Of a stretch of DNA of 8,057 nucleotides, positions 1 to 5,677 are shown one piece after another. The DNA comes from an uncultured bacterium. Lineage in GTDB: Bacteria > Gemmatimonadota > Gemmatimonadetes > Longimicrobiales > RSA9. The stretch is taken from assembly GCA_937995995.1 (NCBI GenBank), contig CALKIP010000122.1:1-8057 (forward strand). Reading direction: 5' to 3'. Made by a program: the position numbers and the translations under genes. Position 1 is the stretch's first letter; the number at the start of each line of letters is the position of its first letter. The notes under the pieces are model-generated. The model was not told the origin of the DNA. It did no database searches and saw only the letters and a list, made by a program, of their open reading frames with translations.

Positions 1-273
1 TCATTCGGTGTACCGTACTTAAGCCCGTTAGCAACAAGTGACTGGCAAGGCTTAAAAGATACCTTGATTCGTGGCCCACTGTGGGCAATGCGGCAGCGAC
101 CTGTCATGCTGCATCCACTTAACAATAAACGCGTTGGCGAACGGGTAGAACGTCTCAAAAAAGCGCCGAGCAATACACTGGATCCGCATCAAGTCGGAAA
201 TGAAAGGGCGGAGATGACGGATGGAGAACCCACGCCAGATCACAGCGATTCAAACAACGGCGATCATCATTAG
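1..273 (+). CDS. GerA-family spore germination protein, C-terminal fragment
   Basis: Frame 1 is open from the window edge to TAG at 271-273 and gives 90 residues. The stretch begins SFGVPYLSPLA and continues with DLKDTLIR-like and P-L-W-A-M-x-x-R-P motifs (here GLKDTLIRGPLWAMRQRP). I recognise these as the conserved cytoplasmic C-terminus of GerA-type spore germinant receptor A subunits, which sit in the spore inner membrane and act with B and C subunits to sense nutrients. Family members are about 480-550 residues, so most of the gene lies outside the window. The last ~25 residues are hydrophilic (many D, E, N, H), as is common for the variable tail. It overlaps the next start by 53 bases in another frame, fitting the compact A-B-C order of ger operons. 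Codons such as tta, aca, aaa and aat and GC near 52% contrast with everything after about 310. Identification is by memory of the family pattern, not by search. Confidence 0.8.
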   Translation, partial: SFGVPYLSPLATSDWQGLKDTLIRGPLWAMRQRPVMLHPLNNKRVGERVERLKKAPSNTLDPHQVGNERAEMTDGEPTPDHSDSNNGDHH

Positions 274-310
274 CACGTCGACGGGCATCGGTCTTCTTGC
301 CATGCCCCGA
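221..310 (+). pseudogene. N-terminus of a GerB-family germinant permease, cut at the junction
   Basis: The ATG at 221 lies 7 bases after a GGAG motif at 210-213. The first 30 residues read as a short polar leader (MENPRQ) followed by a hydrophobic segment, ITAIQTTAIIISTSTGIGLL, then AMPR. The pattern I-T-x-x-Q then a membrane helix with G-x-G-x-L-x-x-P-R is the typical first transmembrane segment of GerB spore permeases (the amino-acid/polyamine/organocation transporter superfamily). Being directly downstream of and overlapping a GerA-type gene agrees with this. A complete GerB protein has about 360 residues and ten or so membrane helices; here the similarity stops at Arg30 and the frame continues as UvrA. 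I read it as a fragment truncated by the contig junction and not as a natural gene. Confidence 0.72.
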
Positions 311-946
311 TGTCAGGGCGACGGCGTCGTCCAGGTCGAGATGGTCTTCATGGCCGACGTCTACGTCCCGTGCGAGGTCTGCCAGGGCGCGCGCTACAAG
401 TCGGAGACGCTGGACGTCACCTTCAAGGGGCTGAACATTCGCGAAGTCCTCGACCTGACGGTCGACGAGGCGATCCGGCTCTTCATCAAGCAGGACCGTC
501 TGGGTCAGATGCTCTGGCACCTGCAGCAGGTGGGGCTCGGCTACCTTCGCCTCGGCCAGCCGGCACCGACGCTCTCGGGCGGCGAGGCGCAGCGCCTCAA
601 GATCGCCCGTGAGCTGGCCGGTGCCGGGCGCAAGGGCGAGACGCGGCTCTACATCCTCGACGAGCCGACGACGGGCCTCTCCGCCGCCGAGGTGCGTCAG
701 CTCATCCGCGTACTGCAGCGGCTCCTCAACCAGGGCCACACGGTGGTCGTCATCGAGCACAACCTCGATGTCATGCTGGCCGCCGACTGGATCATCGATC
801 TCGGCCCCGAGGCGGGCGAGGAGGGTGGGCGCGTGGTTGCCATGGGGCGGCCGGAGGAGGTGGCGGAGGCGGGCGAGGGGTGGACGGCGAAGTATCTGGG
901 AGCGGCGCTGGAGAGGGTGAGGGGGCGAGCGGGGGTAGGCGGGTAG
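221..946 (+). CDS. uvrA: UvrA (excinuclease ABC subunit A), C-terminal ~211 residues, fused to a foreign N-terminus
   Basis: From residue 31 (base 311) to the stop at 944-946 the protein is the end of UvrA, the DNA-damage-recognition ATPase of nucleotide excision repair. Visible are CQGDG at 31-35 (the second Cys of the first zinc-finger pair), the second pair C51-x-x-C54, the ABC signature LSGGEAQRLK at 118-127, Walker B LYILDEPTTGL at 143-153, and the switch region VVVIEHNLDV at 175-184 followed by ADWIIDLGPE. UvrA is usually about 940-1000 residues, so roughly 730 N-terminal residues are missing, including the first ATPase domain and the first Cys of this zinc module. Residues 1-30 are not UvrA but a GerB-type membrane segment, so the real gene of this organism extends left of a false or recombinant junction. 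The conserved His after TTGL is Ser154 here. The tail from about residue 200 is Gly/Arg-rich. The fragment alone could not be a working UvrA. Confidence 0.9.
   Translation: MENPRQITAIQTTAIIISTSTGIGLLAMPRCQGDGVVQVEMVFMADVYVPCEVCQGARYKSETLDVTFKGLNIREVLDLTVDEAIRLFIKQDRLGQMLWHLQQVGLGYLRLGQPAPTLSGGEAQRLKIARELAGAGRKGETRLYILDEPTTGLSAAEVRQLIRVLQRLLNQGHTVVVIEHNLDVMLAADWIIDLGPEAGEEGGRVVAMGRPEEVAEAGEGWTAKYLGAALERVRGRAGVGG
300..313. other. Junction between two unrelated DNAs
   Basis: Protein similarity changes from GerB permease (ending A-M-P-R, bases 299-310) to UvrA (starting C-Q-G-D-G, base 311) with no linker. GC is about 52% over 1-300 by my count and clearly higher after it, and codon choice changes at the same place. 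The join separates the two Cys of a UvrA zinc-finger CxxC pair, so it is not a domain boundary. The bases around tgccccga could belong to either parent, since UvrA often has an Arg or similar residue before this Cys. A short shared word may therefore have guided a misassembly, but this is inference. Confidence 0.8.
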
Positions 947-980
947 GCCGGTTGGACGGGTCGGCGCTTTGTGGGGCGCC

Positions 981-1069
981 GCGGGAGAGTTGCCCTGCGG
1001 CAGCGGGAGGGCCCCTTCGGGGCGGGAGAGCTGACCCTGGGTCGGCGGGAGGGCCGCCTGTTCGGCGGC
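981..1069. repeat. Imperfect tandem repeat, ~41-bp unit, two copies
   Basis: GCGGGAGAG occurs at 981-989 and 1022-1030, 41 bases apart. GCGGGAGGGCC occurs at 1003-1013 and 1045-1055, 42 bases apart. The segments between them are also similar (TTG-CCCTG against CTGACCCTG), and both units end close to TTCGG. The order short word, long word, short word, long word shows an ancient tandem duplication of one unit. No function is evident; it lies between uvrA and the peptidase gene and outside both. Confidence 0.55.
1053..1069. other. GC hairpin in the intergenic region
   Basis: GCCGCC at 1053-1058 pairs perfectly with GGCGGC at 1064-1069 around a TGTTC loop. A second, smaller hairpin GCCCC-TTC-GGGGC lies at 1011-1023. 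Neither is followed by a run of T, so they are not convincing intrinsic terminators, though they could slow polymerase or stabilise the 3' end of the uvrA transcript. Confidence 0.35.
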
Positions 1070-1100
1070 GGGGCCGGCCCACGGCCCGCCCAATAGTCCA

Positions 1101-1129
1101 TTGACCCTACAGCGGCACATACTTACCCT
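1101..1129 (+). promoter_or_regulatory. Possible promoter of the M16 operon
   Basis: TTGACC at 1101-1106 matches five of six bases of a sigma-70 type -35 box. At a 17-base spacing the -10 position reads TACCCT (1124-1129), a weak match. It stands about 40 bases upstream of the first M16 start, in a less GC-rich stretch. Only the -35 is good, and promoter consensus in the likely host is not certain. Confidence 0.35.
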
Positions 1130-1157
1130 TTTCACGACGGTTAGAACCGACCGAACC

Positions 1158-1162
1158 AGGAG
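1158..1162 (+). promoter_or_regulatory. Ribosome-binding site of the first M16 gene
   Basis: AGGAG lies 6 bases before the ATG at 1169. This spacing supports that ATG over the second in-frame ATG at 1175, which would be 12 bases away. Confidence 0.7.
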
Positions 1163-1168
1163 TCATTC

Positions 1169-2545
1169 ATGACGATGCGATCCATGGGTGCCGCGGTGCT
1201 GGCGCTGGGGCTCATCGCCACTGCGGCGCAGGCGCAGGAGGCGCCGCCGATCGAATTCGAGGAGTTCACCCTCGACAACGGGCTGCGCGTGATCGTGCAC
1301 GAGGACCATTCGACGCCTGTCGTCGCGGTCAACGTGTGGTACGACGTGGGCAGTGCCCACGAGGAGCCCGGCCGCTCGGGCTTCGCACACCTCTTCGAGC
1401 ACATGCTCTTCCAGGAGACGGAGAACATGGAGCAGGGCGAGGTGATGCGGCTGATCCCGGCGGCGGGCGGTGATTTCAACGGGACGACGAACACGGACCG
1501 GACGAACTACTTCGAGATCCTGCCGTCGAACCGGCTGAACCTGTCGTTCTGGACGCACCGCGAGCGGATGGCCAAGCTCCAGGTCAACGAGGAGAACTTC
1601 CAGCGCGAGCGTGAGGTCGTGAAGGAAGAGCGTCGCATGCGCTACGAGAACTCGCCGTACGGCGAGGCGTTCCTCGTGCTGGACACGCTGGCGAACGACT
1701 GGGAGCCGTACGACCACCCGGTGATCGGGACCATGGAGGACCTGGACGCCGCGACGGTCGATGACGTGCGCTCCTTCTACCGTCGCTACTATGTGCCGAA
1801 CAACGCGACGATCGTTGTGGCGGGCGATGTGACGGTCGAGCAGGTCCGCGAACTTGCCGAGGAGTACTTCGGCGACATCCCGCGCGGCCCCGAGATGGCG
1901 CCGCTTCCCGAGCCCTCACCCACGCCGCGCACGGATGGCGAGCGCCGCCACGTGGTCGAAGATCACCTGGCCACGCTGCCGCTCCTTGCGGTGACGTACA
2001 ACATCCCTCCGCACGATCATGACGACACGTACGCGCTTCAGCTCCTATCGACCGTCTTCAGCGATGGCGAGTCGAGCCGGCTGCACCGTCGGCTGGTCAA
2101 GGAGGAGAAGGCCGCGCTTCAGGTCGGCTCGTTCCTGAACAGCCGGATGGGGCCGGGCGCGTTCATGTTCTTCATGCTCCCGAACCAGGGCGTGGGAACG
2201 GAGCGTCTCGAGGCCCTGGTCTCCGAGGAGATCGAGCGGTTGCAGCGCGAGGGTCTGAGCGAGCGCGAGTTGCAGAAGGCGAAGAACCAGATCCGCGCCA
2301 GCCAGATCATGCAGCGGCAGCGCGTTTACATGAAGTCCGAATTGCTGCAGCATTTCCGGCGCTATCACGGCGACCCCGGGGCGATCAACGACGAGTTGGA
2401 CCGATTCGCGGCGGTCACGGTCGACGACATCCGCGCCGTTGCTCAGAAGTACCTGACGCCGGCGAACCGCACCGTGGTGACGGCGGTCCCGCCGCAGCAG
2501 ACGTCGGCCGCCGAGTCCGTGGCGCCCGAAACCGGCCAGGAGTGA
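1169..2545 (+). CDS. Secreted M16B zinc metallopeptidase (catalytic subunit)
   Basis: This 458-residue protein is a pitrilysin/insulinase-family (M16) peptidase that should cleave small proteins or peptides in the periplasm. Residues 1-22 form a signal peptide (positive start, hydrophobic core AAVLALGLIA, cleavage after AQA-22). The inverted zinc motif HLFEH is at 74-78: H74 and H78 bind zinc and E77 is the catalytic base. The distal zinc Glu should be in the Glu-rich stretch REREVVKEERR at 146-156, about 75 residues on, as is usual. GGDFNGTTNTDRTNYFE at 100-116 is the typical substrate-binding strand region. The C-terminal half is a second M16 domain, but where the Arg/Tyr pair is expected it has V310 and L317, so half of the full active site is missing. 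Length is normal for the two-domain M16B type. The next gene, 10 bases on, encodes a complementary homologue, so a heterodimer is likely. The natural substrate is unknown. Confidence 0.92.
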   Translation: MTMRSMGAAVLALGLIATAAQAQEAPPIEFEEFTLDNGLRVIVHEDHSTPVVAVNVWYDVGSAHEEPGRSGFAHLFEHMLFQETENMEQGEVMRLIPAAGGDFNGTTNTDRTNYFEILPSNRLNLSFWTHRERMAKLQVNEENFQREREVVKEERRMRYENSPYGEAFLVLDTLANDWEPYDHPVIGTMEDLDAATVDDVRSFYRRYYVPNNATIVVAGDVTVEQVRELAEEYFGDIPRGPEMAPLPEPSPTPRTDGERRHVVEDHLATLPLLAVTYNIPPHDHDDTYALQLLSTVFSDGESSRLHRRLVKEEKAALQVGSFLNSRMGPGAFMFFMLPNQGVGTERLEALVSEEIERLQREGLSERELQKAKNQIRASQIMQRQRVYMKSELLQHFRRYHGDPGAINDELDRFAAVTVDDIRAVAQKYLTPANRTVVTAVPPQQTSAAESVAPETGQE

Positions 2546-2550
2546 GGAGG
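2544..2550 (+). promoter_or_regulatory. Ribosome-binding site of the second M16 gene, overlapping the previous stop
   Basis: GAGGAGG begins inside the TGA stop of the first M16 gene and ends 5 bases before the ATG at 2556. It is a near-perfect Shine-Dalgarno sequence, and its position suggests translational coupling, which would help make the two subunits in equal amounts. Confidence 0.75.
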
Positions 2551-2555
2551 CACGA

Positions 2556-4655
2556 ATGAAGCGAATCGAGAACAAGGCATTCATCGGCCTGGTCCTCCGG
2601 GCGCTCGCGGCGCCGGTCCCGGCCAGCGCTCAGGATGCCACACGGAAGGAGGCGCCGCCGGCGCCGCTGCCGATGGATCCGGTCGAGTTCCCGGAGTTCA
2701 CGGAGCGGACGCTCGCCAACGGCGCGCGCGTCATCGTCGTCGAGAACCACGAGCAGCCGGTCGTCTCGGTGAGCCTGCGGATCCTGAGCGGCACGAAGGA
2801 CGACCCGGCGGGCCGCAGCGGCGTGGCGTCGTTCACCGCCGCGCTCCTCGACAAGGGCACCGCGACGCGCTCGGCGGACGAGATCGCCGAGAGCATCGAC
2901 TTCGTCGGTGGGCAGTTGAGCGCATCGGCGAGCGCCGACTGGATCAGCGTCAATACGTCGGTGCTGACGGAGTTCCTGGACACGGCGCTCGACCTGATGA
3001 GCGACGTCGTCCTCGAGCCGACGTTCCCCGAGGAGGAGCTCGAGACCGAGCGCACCCGGACGCTGTCGGCGCTGCAGGCAGCCGCCGGCCAGCCGCAGTA
3101 TCTGGCCGAAGTGCGTTTCATGCACGAGATCTACGGCGACCACCCCTACGGCGCATCCACGACGCCGGAGACGGTGCGCGCCGTCACGCGTGACGACCTC
3201 GTCGGCTTCCACCGTGCGCACTTCCGTGCCGACAACGCCCTCTTCGTCGTGGCCGGCGACGTCCAGCCGGACGACATCGTGCGCCGCCTCGACGAGCATT
3301 TCGGCGAGTGGGCGGGCGGCGCGGCGAGCAAGTCCGCGATCACGGCGCCGCCGCAGCGCACGCAGCGCGAGATCGTCTTCGTCCACAAGCCTGGTGCGGT
3401 GCAGGCGGTGATCCGCCTCGGGCACCTGCTCCCGCCGGCGACGCACGAGGACTGGGTGCACCTCGATGTGGTGCGCCAGATCCTGGGCGGCGGCACGACC
3501 GGCTGGCTCTTCCAGACGCTGCGCCAGGAGAAGGGCTACACCTACGGCGCCTACGCGAGTGCGGCCAAGCGCCAGGAGCCGGGCTTCTTCTCGGCCTCGG
3601 CCGAGGTCAGGAACGAGGTGGCCGACAGCGCGCTGGCCGAGATGTTCCGCCTGATCGACAAGCTGCGCGACGAGCCCCTCGCCGCCAGCGATCTTCGTGT
3701 GGCGAAGGACTTCATGACCGGCTCGTTCCCGCTGCAGATCGAAACACCGCAGCAGGTAGCCGGCCGGATCGCGGACGCGCGGCTCCTCGGCCTGCCGAAC
3801 GACTACGTGGCCGAGTACCGCGACCGCGTCGCCGCCGCCACGGCCGAGGAGGTCCAGAGCGTCGCGCGTGAGCACATCCGCCCCGACCAGGCCGTGGTCG
3901 TCGTCGCGGGCGATGCGACGCAGATCCTCGACAAGGCCGCGCCGTTCGGGCCGGTCCGGCTCTACGACGCCGACGGCGAGCCGCTCGATCGCGCGGACCT
4001 CGAGGTGCGCGGCGCCGACATTTCCTTCGACGGCTCGGCGCTCGAGGTCGGGACGCGGGTCTACGACCTCATGGTCCAGGGCAACCCCCTGGGCGAGATC
4101 ACGATGGAGATGGCCCACGAGACGGTGGACGGCGCCGACGTGATCCGCGCGTCCAGCACCATGACCGGGATGGCCGGGTCGATGGAGCAGGAGGTCGTCT
4201 TCGAGGCGGCGACGTTCCGCCCGATCTCGTCGACGATGCATCAGCAGGCCGGGCCGATGACCCTCGCGCTCGAGCTGCACGCCGAAGGCGAGCAGGTCGT
4301 CGGCAGCCTGGACGCGGGCGGCGAGACGCGCGAGATCGCGGTCGACATGGTGCCGGGGCTGCTCATGCCCGGGATGGACGAGTACGCGATCATGGTCGCC
4401 GACCTGGAGAGCACGCCGTCGTTCCGCGTGCCGATGGTCGACGCACAGTCCGGGACCATCAGGAACTCCGAGATCCGAGTCGTCGGCGAGACGACGATCA
4501 GCGTGGCCGCGGGCGAGTTCGAGGTGTACGAGATCGAGTTGAGCGGCGGCGCGGCGATGCAGCGGCTCTTCGTGCGCAAGGCCGCACCGCACCTCCTGGT
4601 CAAGCAGGAGATCGTCGGTCAGCCGATCACCATCGAACTGAAGGAGCTGAAGTAG
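2556..4655 (+). CDS. Secreted M16 family protein without zinc site (partner subunit) with C-terminal extension
   Basis: This protein has 699 residues. A signal peptide is likely at 1-25 (cleavage after ASA, before QD), although Arg15 interrupts its hydrophobic core. Residues ~45-460 form the two M16 domains. Aligned with the preceding gene through R-S-G (87-89), the HxxEH motif has become S92-F-T-A95-A96, so no zinc can be bound. The second domain keeps the Arg/Tyr pair as R323 and Y330 in LRQEKGYTYGAY, with the 7-residue spacing seen in insulin-degrading enzyme. It is thus the non-zinc partner of the first M16 protein, as in the Sphingomonas Sph2681/Sph2682 heterodimer. Residues ~480-699 are an extra domain not found in ordinary ~450-residue M16 proteins. 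It is rich in alternating strands, with GTRVYDLMVQGNPLGEITME near 494-513, and resembles DUF3108-like beta-barrel proteins. That likeness is a guess from pattern. The extension may bind the envelope or a substrate. The same GC and codon use as its neighbours gives no sign of transfer. Confidence 0.87.
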   Translation: MKRIENKAFIGLVLRALAAPVPASAQDATRKEAPPAPLPMDPVEFPEFTERTLANGARVIVVENHEQPVVSVSLRILSGTKDDPAGRSGVASFTAALLDKGTATRSADEIAESIDFVGGQLSASASADWISVNTSVLTEFLDTALDLMSDVVLEPTFPEEELETERTRTLSALQAAAGQPQYLAEVRFMHEIYGDHPYGASTTPETVRAVTRDDLVGFHRAHFRADNALFVVAGDVQPDDIVRRLDEHFGEWAGGAASKSAITAPPQRTQREIVFVHKPGAVQAVIRLGHLLPPATHEDWVHLDVVRQILGGGTTGWLFQTLRQEKGYTYGAYASAAKRQEPGFFSASAEVRNEVADSALAEMFRLIDKLRDEPLAASDLRVAKDFMTGSFPLQIETPQQVAGRIADARLLGLPNDYVAEYRDRVAAATAEEVQSVAREHIRPDQAVVVVAGDATQILDKAAPFGPVRLYDADGEPLDRADLEVRGADISFDGSALEVGTRVYDLMVQGNPLGEITMEMAHETVDGADVIRASSTMTGMAGSMEQEVVFEAATFRPISSTMHQQAGPMTLALELHAEGEQVVGSLDAGGETREIAVDMVPGLLMPGMDEYAIMVADLESTPSFRVPMVDAQSGTIRNSEIRVVGETTISVAAGEFEVYEIELSGGAAMQRLFVRKAAPHLLVKQEIVGQPITIELKELK
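4000..4652 (+). other. C-terminal beta-rich domain of the M16 partner protein
   Basis: Residues ~482-699 of the preceding entry follow the end of the second M16 domain (near D-K-A-A-P-F-G-P-V, ~460). The segment has many short predicted strands (for example VYDLMVQGN, TLALELHAEG, FEVYEIELSG, HLLVKQEIVG), no Cys, and no obvious catalytic motif. The opening pattern of a strand with G-x-x-x-G and the closing L-x-V-K-Q-E-I-x-x-x-x-I-x-L are like DUF3108-type single-barrel envelope proteins. The boundary and family are my estimates. Confidence 0.5.
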
Positions 4656-4660
4656 GTCGG

Positions 4661-5665
4661 GTGCCTCGAGTCACGATCCTCATGCCATGCCGCGATGCGG
4701 CGGCATGGCTGCCGGAAGCGATCGCATCACTCGAGGCCCAGACCTTCCGCGACTACGAGGTGGTCGCGGTCGACGACGGCTCCCGGGACGACACACCGGA
4801 CATCCTCGGCACGTGGGCGCGGCGCGATGGCCGCGTCCACGTGCTGCGTTCCGGGGGTACGGGACTCGTCGCCGCACTCGAGCTGGGGCTCGACGCCGCT
4901 CGCGGTGAGATCGTGGCACGTATGGACGCCGACGACATCGCCGCGCCCGAACGGCTCGAACGCCAGCTCGCCCTCCTCGATGAACACCCCGATGTCGCCG
5001 CGTGCGGCACCGGGGTGCGCTATTTCCCGCGTGACCGGGTCCGCGGAGGAGCGCGCCGCTACGATCGCTGGATCAACGCGCTCGTCACGCCGGGCGAGAT
5101 CTCGCGCGACATCTTCGTCGAGTGCCCGATCGCACACCCCACGCTGATGGTGCGACGCTCGGTCCTGCTCGCCGTCGGCGGCTACCGCGACATGGGCTGG
5201 CCCGAGGACTACGACCTGGTGCTGCGGCTGTGGGCCGCCGGCCACCGCATGACCAAGGTCCCCGACGTGCTCCTCCACTGGCGCGAGCGTGGCGAGCGCA
5301 CCTCGCGGACCGACCCGAGATACTCGCCCGAGTCGTTCCGCCGCTGCAAAGTCCATTTTCTGCGCCGGACGCTGCTGCGGGGGCGAACGGGCGCCATTGT
5401 CTGGGGCGCCGGCCCGGTCGGCAAGGCATTCTCCCGCGAACTCCGCCGCCAGGGCACCCCGGTCCTCGCCTTCGTCGACATGGACCCCCGCAAGATCGGC
5501 CAGATCATCCACGACGCTCCGGTAATCGAGCCGGAAGCGGTGGACAGGTTCGAGGGCGCTCTGATTCTGGCCGCGGTGGGGAAGCCGGGTGGGCGCGCGG
5601 AGATCAGGGAGGAGTTGTGGGCAAGGGGGCTGGTGGAAGGGGTGGATTTCTGTGCGATTGCTTGA
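4661..5665 (+). CDS. Family 2 glycosyltransferase with C-terminal Rossmann-like domain
   Basis: The start is GTG at 4661, 5 bases after the previous stop; no ATG fits the conserved opening RVTILMPCRDAAAWL. The ribosome-binding site is weak (AAGGAG at 4641-4646 is 14 bases away), so coupling to the upstream gene is likely. Residues 1-235 are a GT-A fold, GT2 inverting glycosyltransferase: VDDGS at 37-41 binds the nucleotide, MDADD at 88-92 is the DxD metal site, HPTLMVRRSVL at 159-169 is the acceptor-side strand, and WPEDYDLVLRL at 180-190 holds the probable catalytic base E182/D183. From ~243 a second domain begins with VWGAGPVGKAF (GxGxxG at 249-254) and has D273 at the end of the next strand, as in NAD(P)- or CoA-type Rossmann folds, ending E-G-V-D-F near the C-terminus. 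It has no membrane helix, so it acts in the cytoplasm. Donor and acceptor cannot be told; surface polysaccharide, LPS or a glycolipid are candidates. Confidence 0.88.
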   Translation: MPRVTILMPCRDAAAWLPEAIASLEAQTFRDYEVVAVDDGSRDDTPDILGTWARRDGRVHVLRSGGTGLVAALELGLDAARGEIVARMDADDIAAPERLERQLALLDEHPDVAACGTGVRYFPRDRVRGGARRYDRWINALVTPGEISRDIFVECPIAHPTLMVRRSVLLAVGGYRDMGWPEDYDLVLRLWAAGHRMTKVPDVLLHWRERGERTSRTDPRYSPESFRRCKVHFLRRTLLRGRTGAIVWGAGPVGKAFSRELRRQGTPVLAFVDMDPRKIGQIIHDAPVIEPEAVDRFEGALILAAVGKPGGRAEIREELWARGLVEGVDFCAIA

Positions 5666-5677
5666 GGCGCGCCCCCG
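5666..5677. other. 12-base gap between convergent genes
   Basis: The stops of the glycosyltransferase gene (5663-5665) and lptG (5680-5678) face each other. The gap contains the palindrome GGCGCGCC and no hairpin with a T-run, so no intrinsic terminator can be seen for either transcript. Rho-type termination or read-through into the opposite gene is implied. Confidence 0.5.

Larger units (their letters stand above)
947..1168. other. Intergenic region between uvrA and the M16 gene
   Basis: These 222 bases hold no gene I can support. The first ~140 bases are extremely G/C-rich and contain an imperfect tandem repeat and two short GC hairpins. The last ~80 bases are less GC-rich and contain a possible promoter and the ribosome-binding site of the next gene. 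Short open frames here have the arginine- and proline-rich composition of GC-rich noncoding DNA. Confidence 0.6.

Noticed and set aside
1..946. Recent horizontal transfer of germination genes into a diderm host
   Set aside because: Both ger genes are partial, and the break is in the middle of two unrelated genes with no integrase, repeat or attachment site. A chimeric assembly needs fewer assumptions.
1011..1023. Intrinsic terminator of uvrA
   Set aside because: The GCCCC-TTC-GGGGC stem is only 5 base pairs and no T-run follows.
880..1104. Possible small gene (74 codons) spanning the end of uvrA and the repeat
   Set aside because: Gly/Arg-rich translation of repetitive GC-rich DNA, without a ribosome-binding site or hydrophobic or structural pattern.
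155..1135. 326-codon minus-strand frame opposite uvrA
   Set aside because: It crosses the contig junction, the UvrA gene and the intergenic repeat without any recognisable motif. Its composition is that of a shadow frame.
2415..4592. 725-codon open frame on the minus strand opposite the second M16 gene
   Set aside because: Its product is full of R, H, D and L with no domain pattern, which is typical of the antisense frame of a GC-rich gene. The plus strand has clear M16 motifs, a signal peptide and a ribosome-binding site.
4727..5512. 261-codon minus-strand frame opposite the glycosyltransferase
   Set aside because: It has no family motif, while the plus strand has complete GT2 signatures.
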